Positions 35,401-43,558 of a stretch of 64,000 bases of DNA are shown one piece after another. Origin of the DNA: JALYXI01 sp963716685 (GTDB taxonomy: Bacteria > Acidobacteriota > Terriglobia > Bryobacterales > Bryobacteraceae); assembly GCA_963716685.1 (NCBI GenBank), contig CAVQTR010000003.1, positions 1,736,001-1,800,000 of the forward strand, written 5' to 3'. The notes beneath the pieces are model-generated. The model was not told where the DNA came from, made no database searches, and was given only the letters and a program-made list of their open reading frames with translations. The stretch's first letter is position 1. Each line of letters starts with the position of its first letter. A program made the position numbers and the translations under genes.

Positions 35401-35701
35401 CGAGGCTTTCTTCCGCGGCTACGTCGAGCCCATACTCGAAAAGCGCGGCAAGGACGGTTACGCCTGCGTCCACTGCCACGCGACGCACACGCTCTTCAAC
35501 GGAACGTTCGGCACGGCAGTAAACGTGGTCGATCCAGCCGACCCCGAAAACAGCCTGATCCTCCGCAAACCGACGTCTTCCTCGGAATCCGAAGGCGTCG
35601 CCAACTCCGCCGTCCTGGCCCACGGTGGCGGAATCCGCTTCGCCCGCGACTCGGCGGAATACAACACCATCCTCCAGTGGATTAAGGGCGCGAAGGAATA
35701 A
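32480..35701 (+). CDS. di-haem HEAT-repeat protein with planctomycete-type cytochrome C-terminus
   Basis: A 1073-residue exported protein with a signal peptide (MNRLLLLALSVCSLSDA). It has two c-type haem motifs: C314-V-G-C317-H in SLCVGCHTTHFP and C996-V-H-C999-H in YACVHCHATHTLF. Between them lie a repetitive helical segment resembling prenyltransferase/squalene-cyclase repeats (TGHALWALQAAGIPLENPQ, YLLKRQQPFGGWMDP) and HEAT-like repeats (AVEALGRLGTDEPVLVAALG). The end (SLILRKPTSSSESEG, YNTILQWIKGAKE) matches the DUF1553-neighbour cytochromes of planctomycetes and acidobacteria. It probably moves electrons in the periplasm. It closes the receptor/sigma operon. Confidence 0.82.
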   Translation: MNRLLLLALSVCSLSDAAPLPVIVSKSAPVRSETIPLNGVDSHHQYSVLYSLTSTIPGATAAVEIRQGATVLAAKTLHTGDNDFYTQFRLPHPGPGPVLVIEAGSTPAQYKLEVNRWPLSGQVKSAPSHRWQEATLIPLGKTVFASGDDAEYIPLPVTSRKGIVEDPNTTDWYKFEFTSAKPRLVFFQIDLMERDQVPVNVAVYRVVNGKLAEFYEGEDPVTLPHEVQALPGNKFTPRILKDTGIYYVSVKGSHPEYKFRTRVYDAPPYADPHEAVRAAVDYILAAGDSWHANTPRRGGILDRVDSIHQETSLCVGCHTTHFPQRAQLYATRNGYPVVQRQQLQFLSERFYNNPRPFYGFEEQGATWARMISAPANVLGRMSHLMGIFEDQITGAPRAAFHNGINKYLRIYYADRDRLPADETNGNTPIVSAHEVAWYAWSSDKDPRMGDMIAKGEVKNMIDLCYQTLALADIDRAKYKDQIAKNAARILSLQRPDGQWSARFEANQPEVEFQTGHALWALQAAGIPLENPQVAKAVQYLLKRQQPFGGWMDPLQSFENFRTPFRETQMAVLALSAYYPQPGRAKGWNSPKLDALSADPVTLLEQLDNVWDAPSDAVRRQIVEAARSNDTLIRQAAVEALGRLGTDEPVLVAALGDPSKMVQRTAAWAIRQEYSRHPETPSAKLIAALNSPSDRTRWGATRVFAQHFSALARRSEFAAPLARLVADPSVTVRMQAVKGLWQFWFWSADSGTKSMIEDTILAAMAKPQSPWVETNLRAAVYNLADENIRYLYNNWVPLLSRQEDRERAINGRLSVEARLAGKFATVLETGPETQKKALLRALNEFPLRRGDIYDVESDLTSVAPPVYNRIGNDIEQIVFFGDSAGRMARAISPLLDSTDPEMRRLAAESAMLVRETKFGDVNRLAGPAPAEVKTISAKLEKMPEGVEVLHALKPPPPAAARAAKGGAPAVKVKLDEAFFRGYVEPILEKRGKDGYACVHCHATHTLFNGTFGTAVNVVDPADPENSLILRKPTSSSESEGVANSAVLAHGGGIRFARDSAEYNTILQWIKGAKE

Positions 35702-35756
35702 AAATTTGCGCACCGGCGTGAGGTTTGCGAATAACCAGATCGTGCGCTAATTAGCC

Positions 35757-35845
35757 TGCACAACCCCACGCCGCCCCACGAAATTTCGCGATCCCCGTTT
35801 TGCAGCGCCCTGTACATCTGCACAATTCTGCACAACCGTGCACAA
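35757..35845. repeat. 10-bp-phased short repeats in a convergent intergenic gap
   Basis: TGCACAA occurs at 35819, 35829 and 35839, each copy exactly 10 bases after the last and separated by 3-base spacers (TTC, CCG). A fourth copy lies at 35757. CCCCACG occurs at 35764 and 35774, also with a 10-base step. One helical turn is close to this period, so all copies would face the same side of the DNA, as in iterons or cooperative operator arrays. The gap lies between the stops of two convergent genes, so a promoter role is not obvious. Confidence 0.55.
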
Positions 35846-35850
35846 CGCCG

Positions 35851-38073
35851 TTACTCGATCAGCAGCACCTCATGATCCAGCACCGAAGGCACCGTCACCC
35901 GGGTCCAGCCGTTCGCCTGTGTTCCCCTGGCCGTCCCACCCGCCACAAGCAGGCGCACGCTCTTCCCGCGCACACTCGCCGGCAGTCGCACACTCACCTG
36001 CAGCGGCCCCGCGGGAATCAGATCCTCATCCGCCACCGGCATCCGTCCCGTCGCCGTCAGATTCACCACATGCGCGATCACCCGTCCCGGCTGCACATAC
36101 AAGTTGCAATCGAAGACACCGCGCCCCTCAACCTGCAGCGGAATGCTGTCCTTCGCCGCCCACCGCACCAGATTCGCCAGCAGCGCCGCATGGTCTGGCA
36201 GATTGTTCCGCCCATACAGCCGGTCGATGTCCGCCGGCAGAAATGCCGTGTTCCCCTTCAGCACCAAACCGGGGATATCCGTCCTGGGCTGCCGCATCCA
36301 CGAAGTTTCCGGCGGCAGCACCGGGAACGGCGGAATGAACGTCAACGGCACCACCGCGTCGCTGTCCACCCGCAGCGGAGTCAGAGTCCCGCCAAACGGC
36401 AGAATGTCCGTCTCCTCGAAGCCACGCAGTGCCGGGTGCCGCCGGCCCGTGATCTTCGGCTCGTCGCCCGCGTTCGGACCATTCACGCCCGCCCGCAGTT
36501 CCGGAGTAAGCCGCAGATAGGAATGCAGCGTCTGCCCTGCGGTCGCCTTCTCCGCGCCGGCCGTTCCCGTGAAATGCGCGCCGAATAATCCCGCCAGCCC
36601 GTAATCGGTGCGCGGGTCGCCGAACTCGTTGTACAAACTGGTCGCGCCCGTCGCGATCACCGCCCCGCCGTTGGCCGAGAACTTCCGCACCCGCTCGCAC
36701 TGCGCGTCTGACATCGCCGCAATGTTCGGCAGGATCAGCACCTTCAGATTCGCGCCTTCGCGCTCGATCAGGTCGATGTGAATCGGCACATATGGAATCC
36801 GCGCCCGCACCAGCGCTTCCGTAAACCCGTGATACGGCGCGTCCACCAGTTCCACCGCGTTTTCACGGCCGTAGAAATCGGTATTGCGCTGCGACCACAC
36901 AATGCCCACCGTCGCCAGCGGACGGCGATTGATCAGGTACTGCTGGTTGGCCTCATACCACCGCATCGCCGGTTCCGCGGTTTGATACATGCGCCGGTCC
37001 TCGTGATAGGCTCCGATGTGGTGCCACCACGGCTGGATGCCGCCGGCGAAGCCTTCGTACATCCATAAGCGCGCCTCCGCGGCCGGCTTGCTCGAAACCC
37101 GGAACGTTCCACGCCCCGCCTGGTACATCGCCATGCTTTCCGGCGCCAGTTTGTCCCAGCCCAGCACGCCGTGCACCAGCTTGCCCGTGTCGGCGTTTTG
37201 TTCAAAGCCGTCCACCCCGCGCGCCTGATGGTCCAGGAACACCATCTCGGCCCGCTCGAAAATCGCCTTGCAATCCCGGAATGACCGGCTCTGCGACGAA
37301 ATGGAACCGCTGTTCATGCCGAACCACAGGCAGTTCGGTCCGCCCGCGGCCTTCGTCGCGCGATTGTTCAGGTCCCAAACTTCGATCCGCCGCGCATAAT
37401 TCCAGTCGATCCACTGCCGGTACACCGGGTCGTTCCAGTCCTGCTTCGCCGGCAGCGCCGCGCCGGTCTTGTCTTTGAACTTTCGGGTGCAGTTGACGCA
37501 GTAACAAATGCTCTCCCGGCCCAGACCGCTCCAGCTGTTGTCGGCAAAGCCGTCCGGATGACTTCGTTCGATAATCTCCGTCAAAACGGCGGGAAGATAG
37601 TCGTCGTAATACGGGCTGTTCACGCACGTCACAAACTTATCCGCCGCCCGGTACGGCTGACCGTCTTTGCGCCGCGCGAACCAGTCCGGATGCGCCTGAA
37701 AGAAATCCTCCGTGGTGCGGTTGGAATCCATGCGCGCCACCACCGTCAGGCCGTCCGCCTGCGCCGCCTTCGCCAGTTCGCCGTACAGATCGCGGTCGCC
37801 CAGAAACTCCGCCCGGTGCTGCAGCGGAAATTTGCTGGGATAGTAAGCCACAATGCCACCGGCGTTCAGGATCACGCCCTGCACGCGCGTCCGCTTCCAG
37901 AAGTCGCGCCACCATGGAATGTCGTAGCGCACCGGATCTTTTTCGGTGATGTTGGTCTGCCCCCAGCGGCAGGTTCGGCGGTACCAGGGTTCGGCCGGCG
38001 CGGCGGCCATCGGTTCGGAACCGGCAGCCAGTGTCGCGGCTGCCACGCTGAGAAATTCGCGGCGGGTAGGCAT
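35851..38073 (-). CDS. Tat-exported glycoside hydrolase-like protein (GHL6/GH42-type)
   Basis: A 740-residue protein with a Tat signal (PTRREFLSVAAATLAAG). The N-terminal half looks like a TIM barrel of the hypothetical glycosyl hydrolase 6 group, with GVILNAGGIVAYYPS, LTVVARMDSNRT, and PDGFADNSWSG followed by ICYCVNCTRKFKDKTG. The C-terminal half has a beta-galactosidase trimerisation-like segment (LKVLILPNIAAMSDAQCERV, VRKFSANGGAVIATG). The Cys pair C-x-x-C in YCVNC is a feature of this group. It probably cleaves a plant or microbial glycan outside the cytoplasm. Substrate and catalytic acids are not assigned. It is convergent with the di-haem gene. Confidence 0.8.
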   Translation of the reverse strand: MPTRREFLSVAAATLAAGSEPMAAAPAEPWYRRTCRWGQTNITEKDPVRYDIPWWRDFWKRTRVQGVILNAGGIVAYYPSKFPLQHRAEFLGDRDLYGELAKAAQADGLTVVARMDSNRTTEDFFQAHPDWFARRKDGQPYRAADKFVTCVNSPYYDDYLPAVLTEIIERSHPDGFADNSWSGLGRESICYCVNCTRKFKDKTGAALPAKQDWNDPVYRQWIDWNYARRIEVWDLNNRATKAAGGPNCLWFGMNSGSISSQSRSFRDCKAIFERAEMVFLDHQARGVDGFEQNADTGKLVHGVLGWDKLAPESMAMYQAGRGTFRVSSKPAAEARLWMYEGFAGGIQPWWHHIGAYHEDRRMYQTAEPAMRWYEANQQYLINRRPLATVGIVWSQRNTDFYGRENAVELVDAPYHGFTEALVRARIPYVPIHIDLIEREGANLKVLILPNIAAMSDAQCERVRKFSANGGAVIATGATSLYNEFGDPRTDYGLAGLFGAHFTGTAGAEKATAGQTLHSYLRLTPELRAGVNGPNAGDEPKITGRRHPALRGFEETDILPFGGTLTPLRVDSDAVVPLTFIPPFPVLPPETSWMRQPRTDIPGLVLKGNTAFLPADIDRLYGRNNLPDHAALLANLVRWAAKDSIPLQVEGRGVFDCNLYVQPGRVIAHVVNLTATGRMPVADEDLIPAGPLQVSVRLPASVRGKSVRLLVAGGTARGTQANGWTRVTVPSVLDHEVLLIE

Positions 38074-38158
38074 TCGTAAGCTCGCTCAGAACATCATAGA
38101 CCCGGCGAGCGAACGTGATAGACTTCGTTCCCAGCAGTCACCTCTCAGGGGAGTGTTC

Positions 38159-41100
38159 ATGTCGCTTATTTTTAGATTGTGCGCGTTCGTTATCTCGGCC
38201 ATGTTCAGTGCCACGCTGCTGCTTGCGCAGTTCGATACCGGTCAGATCTCCGGCTTCGTCCGCGATCAAACCGGCGCGGTGGTTCCCGGCGCGCGCGTCG
38301 TCGCCACGAATGAGGGCACGCGCGAACCGCACCGCACCACCACCAGCAACAGCGGCTATTATGTTCTGCCGCAGCTGGTAGTCGGCTCTTACTCGCTCTC
38401 CGTAGAGGCCAGCGGCTTTAAGCGCTACATCAAAACCGCCATCGCGGTGGACGCCGAAGCCAAAGTCAGTGCCGATGTCGAACTGTCCGTTGGCGCGGCG
38501 AGTGACTCCGTCGAAGTCACCGCCTCCAGCTCGGATGTGCAGACCGACAGCGCTCAGATTGCCACCACCATCGGCACCAAACAGATGGAAGACCTCACCC
38601 TGAATGGCCGCAATCCCATCTACCTGGCCGCGCTCAGTCCCGGAGTCGTCGGAGGCACCATCGGCACCTTTGATCCTGACAGCGTCAGCAACGGCAGCTT
38701 CAACATCAACGGCGGCCGCTCCGATGAATATGTCGTCGTTATCGATGGCGCGGTCGCCACGCGCACCCGCTCCTCCGGCTCCATGGTTGGCACGCTCGAT
38801 GTCGACACCATTCAGGAAGCACAGGTACTCACCGGGAACTATTCCGCCGAATACGGCCGGTCTTCTTCCGGCGAGATTCGCTTCGTCACTAAAAGCGGTA
38901 CACGTGATTTACACGGCGCGCTCGTCGAAAACTTCCGTAACTCCGCGCTGGATGCCAACACCTGGACGCGCAACCAGAGCCCGCAGGCCTCCACCTCGTC
39001 CGGCCCCGCGCCCTACCGTTTTAACCAGTACGGCTTCGATGTCGGCGGCCCGATCTTTATTCCGAAGCGCTTCAATGCGGATCGCAACAAGTTCTTTTTC
39101 TTCTGGGGTGAGGAATGGATCAAACGGCGCTACACCACCACCAACACCGGAACCGTTCCCAGCCTCGCCATGCGCAATGGAGATTTCAGCGAGCTCCTGA
39201 ACCCCGCGAACTCCTTCTTCGGCAAAGTCCGCGTGATCAACGATCCCGCCAACAACAACCTGCCGTTTCCCGGTAATATCATCCCGCCTTCCCGCCTGAG
39301 CCATAACGGTCAGGCTCTGCTCAACGTCTTTCCCAATCCGGTCCCGGGCTTCCAGCAGGGAACGGCCAACTGGATCGGCAGCAAATCCACTCACTCCGAT
39401 TTCCGGAAAGACACGTACAAATTCGACTACGCCATCAATGAGAAGGAGCACCTCTCCGTTCGCGTCGGCTACGATCCCTGGCACTTCAACGCGCCGTTCG
39501 AAGATACCTTCGGCCGTATGGAGGAAGTCTGGTCGCGGCCCAACCGCGTCGGTGCCATCAGCCTCACCAGCACGCTTTCGCCTACCTTCATCAACGAGTT
39601 CAACTTCTCCGCCAATTCCGATGGCAAAGGCACCATCGATTTCGGCAGCTACTGCACCGCCTGCCAGCGCAGCACGTATGGCGTCAATTACCCGTTCATC
39701 TATCCCGGAACCAAGATCGCGCCGCAAAAACTGCCCAGCCTCCGCGTGCAGGGCCTTACCACTCTCGACGCCGGCCCGTATCCCGGTTCATGGGCCGGCT
39801 TCGTCTATGGCTGGACTAACACCACCACCAAGGTCCTCGGCACCCACACCATCAAATGGGGAATCTACGTCGAGCACTCCGGTCAGAACGACGCCATTCA
39901 GGGCACCACCGCCAGCACCGGCACCACCGTCAACCAGAACGGCGATTTTGCCTTCAACGACACGGGCGGTACGCCGAACACCACCGGACTCGCCATCGCC
40001 AACGTTGCCCTCGGCAACTTTGATAACTATGAGGAGTTCGGCACCAAGGCCTACACGCCGTGGGTTTCCACCGCCATGGACCTCTTCGCGCAGGACAGCT
40101 GGAAGGCTACTTCAAAGCTGAGCCTCGAATACGGCGTGCGCTGGTCGCTGTGGCCGCCGTGGCACAGCCGCTGGGGAAACCTGGCCGAGTTTCTGCCTCA
40201 GTTCTACAACCCCGCCGATGCGCCCGTGATCAATGCCAAAGGCGGTTACATCGTCAGCGGTGATCCCTATGACGGCATCGTGTTCCCCGGAACCTCCGCG
40301 CCGCAGGCCGGAGCCAGCCGCATCCCGGCTCTTACCAGCCAGCAGTTTCAGTCGCTCTATCACGGCCTGCCGCAGGGTCTGGCGCAGACGCAGTGGAAGG
40401 TCTTCCAGCCGCGCCTCGGCGTGGCTTATGCCATCAACCCGCGCACGGTCGTCCGCGCCGGTTTCGGCGCGTTCGCCAACCATGTCTCCATCAATCGCGA
40501 TACGGCTCTCGGCGGCAACGCTCCGCTGCAGCCGCAGGAATCCGTGGTCAACGGCTCCGTCGACAACCCCGCTGGCGCCATCCCGCAGCAGTTCCCCTTC
40601 AACATGACCATCCAGGATCCAGTCTTCAAGGTGCCCACCGCTTGGGAATGGAACGGAACCTTCCAGCGCGATATCGGCTGGGGCACCACCGTGCAGGCCG
40701 GCTATGTCGGCCGACGCGGCATCCACAATCAGATTAAGCGCAACATCAATCAGTTGCTGCCCGGAACCCTGCAGGCCAATCCCGGCATCAACACCAACGC
40801 GCTGCGCCCCTATCTCGGCATGGGCGTCATCGATATCTCCGAAAACTCGGGTCTCTCCCGCTATAACGGCCTGCAGGTCAGTGTTCAGCATCGGTTCACC
40901 AACAATCTGCAGTTCGGCATCGCTTACACCTTCTCGCGATCCACGGACAATGGCTCCAGCCTAACCGATGTGCTGCCCAACGCCTACAACGCGCACTCCT
41001 ACTTCGGGCCTTCCGACTTTGACCGTACCCACGTTCTGGTTTCGAACTATATCTATAAGGTGCCGCTGTTCCGAAATCGCCGCGATGTGCTCGGCTATGT

Positions 41101-41560
41101 GCTCGGCGGCTGGGAAATCTCCGGCATCTATCAATTCCAGACCGGCACACCCTTCTCCGTCCGCACCAGCCAGGACATCGCGGGCATCGGCACCGGCAGT
41201 GGCAACCAGTTCTGGAATGAAGTGGGCGACCCGTCCACTTCGGTCGGCAACTTCACGCCGGGCGGCGTGGTGTGGTTCAACAAAGCCGCCTTCGCCCAAC
41301 CGGCCGCCGGCACCTTCGGCATGCAGTCCCGCAACAGCCTGCGCAACCCGGCTTTCTGGACCACCGACGCCAGTCTGCGCAAGAACTTCCGCATCGTCGA
41401 ACGCGTCACCATGCAGTTCCGGTTCGATGTCTTCGATTTCCTGAACCACCCCAATTGGGGCGCGCCGAATTCCACTCCCACCAGCGGAGCCTTCGGCACC
41501 ATCACCGGCAAGACCAACGACGACCGCCAGCTGCAGCTCGCGCTGAAGATGATTTTCTAA
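38159..41560 (+). CDS. TonB-dependent receptor with carboxypeptidase-regulatory-like N-terminus (Oar-like)
   Basis: An intact 1133-residue receptor. There is a signal peptide (LCAFVISAMFSATLLLAQ), a regulatory-like domain (GFVRDQTGAVVPGARVVATN, QLVVGSYSLSVEASGFKRY) and a plug (EDLTLNGRNPIYLAALSPGV, FNINGGRSDEYVVVIDGA, TGNYSAEYGRSSSGEIRFV). A long barrel ends DDRQLQLALKMIF. This protein is a useful control for the other two receptors here, because it has no frameshift. SD-like AGGGGAG precedes the ATG at 38159, so a longer frame from 37946 is rejected. The 3' end overlaps pdxA tail to tail by four bases. Ligand unknown. Confidence 0.93.
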   Translation: MSLIFRLCAFVISAMFSATLLLAQFDTGQISGFVRDQTGAVVPGARVVATNEGTREPHRTTTSNSGYYVLPQLVVGSYSLSVEASGFKRYIKTAIAVDAEAKVSADVELSVGAASDSVEVTASSSDVQTDSAQIATTIGTKQMEDLTLNGRNPIYLAALSPGVVGGTIGTFDPDSVSNGSFNINGGRSDEYVVVIDGAVATRTRSSGSMVGTLDVDTIQEAQVLTGNYSAEYGRSSSGEIRFVTKSGTRDLHGALVENFRNSALDANTWTRNQSPQASTSSGPAPYRFNQYGFDVGGPIFIPKRFNADRNKFFFFWGEEWIKRRYTTTNTGTVPSLAMRNGDFSELLNPANSFFGKVRVINDPANNNLPFPGNIIPPSRLSHNGQALLNVFPNPVPGFQQGTANWIGSKSTHSDFRKDTYKFDYAINEKEHLSVRVGYDPWHFNAPFEDTFGRMEEVWSRPNRVGAISLTSTLSPTFINEFNFSANSDGKGTIDFGSYCTACQRSTYGVNYPFIYPGTKIAPQKLPSLRVQGLTTLDAGPYPGSWAGFVYGWTNTTTKVLGTHTIKWGIYVEHSGQNDAIQGTTASTGTTVNQNGDFAFNDTGGTPNTTGLAIANVALGNFDNYEEFGTKAYTPWVSTAMDLFAQDSWKATSKLSLEYGVRWSLWPPWHSRWGNLAEFLPQFYNPADAPVINAKGGYIVSGDPYDGIVFPGTSAPQAGASRIPALTSQQFQSLYHGLPQGLAQTQWKVFQPRLGVAYAINPRTVVRAGFGAFANHVSINRDTALGGNAPLQPQESVVNGSVDNPAGAIPQQFPFNMTIQDPVFKVPTAWEWNGTFQRDIGWGTTVQAGYVGRRGIHNQIKRNINQLLPGTLQANPGINTNALRPYLGMGVIDISENSGLSRYNGLQVSVQHRFTNNLQFGIAYTFSRSTDNGSSLTDVLPNAYNAHSYFGPSDFDRTHVLVSNYIYKVPLFRNRRDVLGYVLGGWEISGIYQFQTGTPFSVRTSQDIAGIGTGSGNQFWNEVGDPSTSVGNFTPGGVVWFNKAAFAQPAAGTFGMQSRNSLRNPAFWTTDASLRKNFRIVERVTMQFRFDVFDFLNHPNWGAPNSTPTSGAFGTITGKTNDDRQLQLALKMIF

Positions 41561-42540
41561 GTGCCCTCGTGCAGCCGTGCCGCGAAATCGATCGCGCGCA
41601 GCAGGCTGTGAGTGGACGCAACGCCCGTGCCGGCGATATCGAACGCCGTGCCATGGTCCACCGATGTCCGGATGATCGGCAGCCCCAGCGCAATATTCAC
41701 GCCGCCCTCGAAATCGAGCAGCTTCGAGGGAATGTGGCCCTGGTCGTGGTACATGCAGACGATGGCATCAAATTTTTGGCGCCGCACGGCCAAATAGAAG
41801 AGTGTGTCCGGAGGAAACGGCCCCTCTACCGGCAGCCCCTGTGCCTGCGCCCACTCCACCGCCGGAATGATCTCGCGGATTTCCTCGTCTCCGAAGAGGC
41901 CGTGTTCGCCGGCGTGCGGATTCAGGCCGGCCACCGCGATGCGCGGCGCGGGCAGCAGCCTGCGGACGGCATCCGCTGTCAGTCGAATGATGGTCTGTAT
42001 GCGCTCACGCTTCGCCGCGTGGATCGCCTGCAAGAGCGACATGTGCGTGGAAACGTGTGTCACAATCAGGTCGTCCGAAGCGAGCATGATGGTCACGTCC
42101 TTCGCGCCGCACAGTTCGCCGATCAGTTCAGTATGTCCTGTGAACCCGGGCTCGGAGAGGCTGATCGCTTCCTTGTTCAACGGAAGAGTCACCATCGCCG
42201 CAATCTCATGCCGCAGCGCCGCGTGTGTGGCCGAGATGACATACTGCCGCGCCGCCCGGCCGGATTCGCGGCTCAGTTTACCCGGCGTGACGTCTCCGGC
42301 GCGCAGGAGTTTGTGGTCGACCACGTTCAGCGCTTCCGTCTGGTAATCGGCCGGACTGTCGATGGCGCGAATCGGCAGGTCGTAGTGCAGCAGCCGGTTG
42401 TAAAACTCGAGCGCGGCCGCATCGCCATACGCCACAAAGGGACGCGTCAGCTCGCCTGCGCGAAAGGCTTTTAGCAGAATCTCCGGGCCAATCCCGCTGG
42501 AGTCGCCCACGGTGATTCCGTATATGGGTTCAGTGTGCAT
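41557..42540 (-). CDS. PdxA-family 4-phosphate dehydrogenase, PdxA2-like
   Basis: A 327-residue enzyme of the PdxA family. It has VGDSSGIGPEILLKAF at the N-terminus, a GHTELIGELCGAK metal/substrate segment, GLNPHAGEHGLFG with the conserved histidine, and YHDQGHIPSKLLDFEGGVNI with VDHGTAFDIAGTG. PdxA proper oxidises 4-phosphohydroxythreonine in vitamin B6 synthesis. PdxA2 paralogues oxidise D-erythronate or D-threonate 4-phosphate and are encoded next to DUF1537 kinases. The adjacent kinase gene here favours the PdxA2 role; no pdxJ is in the window. The start overlaps the kinase stop by 11 bases. Confidence 0.9.
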   Translation of the reverse strand: MHTEPIYGITVGDSSGIGPEILLKAFRAGELTRPFVAYGDAAALEFYNRLLHYDLPIRAIDSPADYQTEALNVVDHKLLRAGDVTPGKLSRESGRAARQYVISATHAALRHEIAAMVTLPLNKEAISLSEPGFTGHTELIGELCGAKDVTIMLASDDLIVTHVSTHMSLLQAIHAAKRERIQTIIRLTADAVRRLLPAPRIAVAGLNPHAGEHGLFGDEEIREIIPAVEWAQAQGLPVEGPFPPDTLFYLAVRRQKFDAIVCMYHDQGHIPSKLLDFEGGVNIALGLPIIRTSVDHGTAFDIAGTGVASTHSLLRAIDFAARLHEGT

Positions 42541-43558
42541 GAGTCGTTAGCTTCTGTTCCAGCGTACGCAAAAGGTCCGCGTCGCCGAAGCCGCCCGCTT
42601 TGGTGATCAGGAGAAGATCGCCGCACCCGCCGATACGGGAAGCCGGCACGCCGGGAGCGACCTCGCAAATCGGATACACCGGCGGCGATCCCAGTGCCTC
42701 CAGAAAGGCAAACGCCGTGTCGCCGCCAATCACAAACACGGCATCCGCGCCGGTTCGCTCGATCTCGGAAAGTGTTGCCTGCGCGTTGCTGTGGGCCACC
42801 GCCGCTGGATCTGCGTTCGGCGGATGCGCCAGGGCGACCGGGCGCCACAGGCGGTTGCTCACGTCGGCACGCTCGACTTGCACGCGGGAAACCGAATGCC
42901 GGCTGCCGTTGACCACCACACACGTACCAATCCGCCGTAGGGCGGCAGGAGGAGTTCGGGGATGTTCCATCAAACGAGCAAGCTGTTCCGCCAGCGCCGA
43001 AGGCCCTGCCGCGATGCGCATCGCCGGATCCGCCAAAATGCTGCGCGCCGCGGCCTCGGTGTCGCCCGCATGCTCCGCGTCGAAAATCTTTGCGCGCAGT
43101 TCGTCGCCCAGAAGCTCCGCGATCGAAGCGGTCAACACCGGATTCAAACAATCCTGCGCGAACTCCGTCTGGTGCACGGGAACGCCGTGGACCAGCAGAC
43201 ATCCGTTTGCCACGGTGCGGCCCAGAATCGGATGCGCCGGAGCGTAACCCACGGTCCATTGCGGATACAGCCGCGCGAGCCCGCACAGCTCCGAACGAAT
43301 ATTGCCACGCAGCGTGGAATCCGTCTTCTTGTAAATGAGCCAGGGCGGCTCCGCCGCGGATTGCCGCACAAACTCCGCAATCCTCTCCGCCGCCTGCCCA
43401 GGCGAAAGATGCCGTGTCTCGGTATCCAGCACCAGCACCGGCTCGGATGCATCCGGCAGCGGCCGCGTCGAGACCACCGCCTCGAGGCCATGAGCGCTGA
43501 AATGCGCGCCGGCCTCGAGAGCGCCCGTCATGTCATCCGCAAGCGCGAGGACCTTCAT
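42530..43558 (-). CDS. four-carbon acid sugar kinase (DUF1537 family)
   Basis: A 342-residue kinase of the DUF1537 family, which phosphorylates D-threonate, D-erythronate or related acids before oxidation by a PdxA2-type enzyme. It shows KVLALADDMTGALEAGAHF, YKKTDSTLRGNIRSEL, and the nucleotide-binding end in FVIGGDTAFAFLEALG. The length is somewhat short against the about 400-430 residues of many members, because the C-terminal phosphate-binding part is compact. It starts in ATGA overlap with the SLOG/TM gene and ends overlapping pdxA, so it is translationally coupled on both sides. Confidence 0.88.
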   Translation of the reverse strand: MKVLALADDMTGALEAGAHFSAHGLEAVVSTRPLPDASEPVLVLDTETRHLSPGQAAERIAEFVRQSAAEPPWLIYKKTDSTLRGNIRSELCGLARLYPQWTVGYAPAHPILGRTVANGCLLVHGVPVHQTEFAQDCLNPVLTASIAELLGDELRAKIFDAEHAGDTEAAARSILADPAMRIAAGPSALAEQLARLMEHPRTPPAALRRIGTCVVVNGSRHSVSRVQVERADVSNRLWRPVALAHPPNADPAAVAHSNAQATLSEIERTGADAVFVIGGDTAFAFLEALGSPPVYPICEVAPGVPASRIGGCGDLLLITKAGGFGDADLLRTLEQKLTTHAH

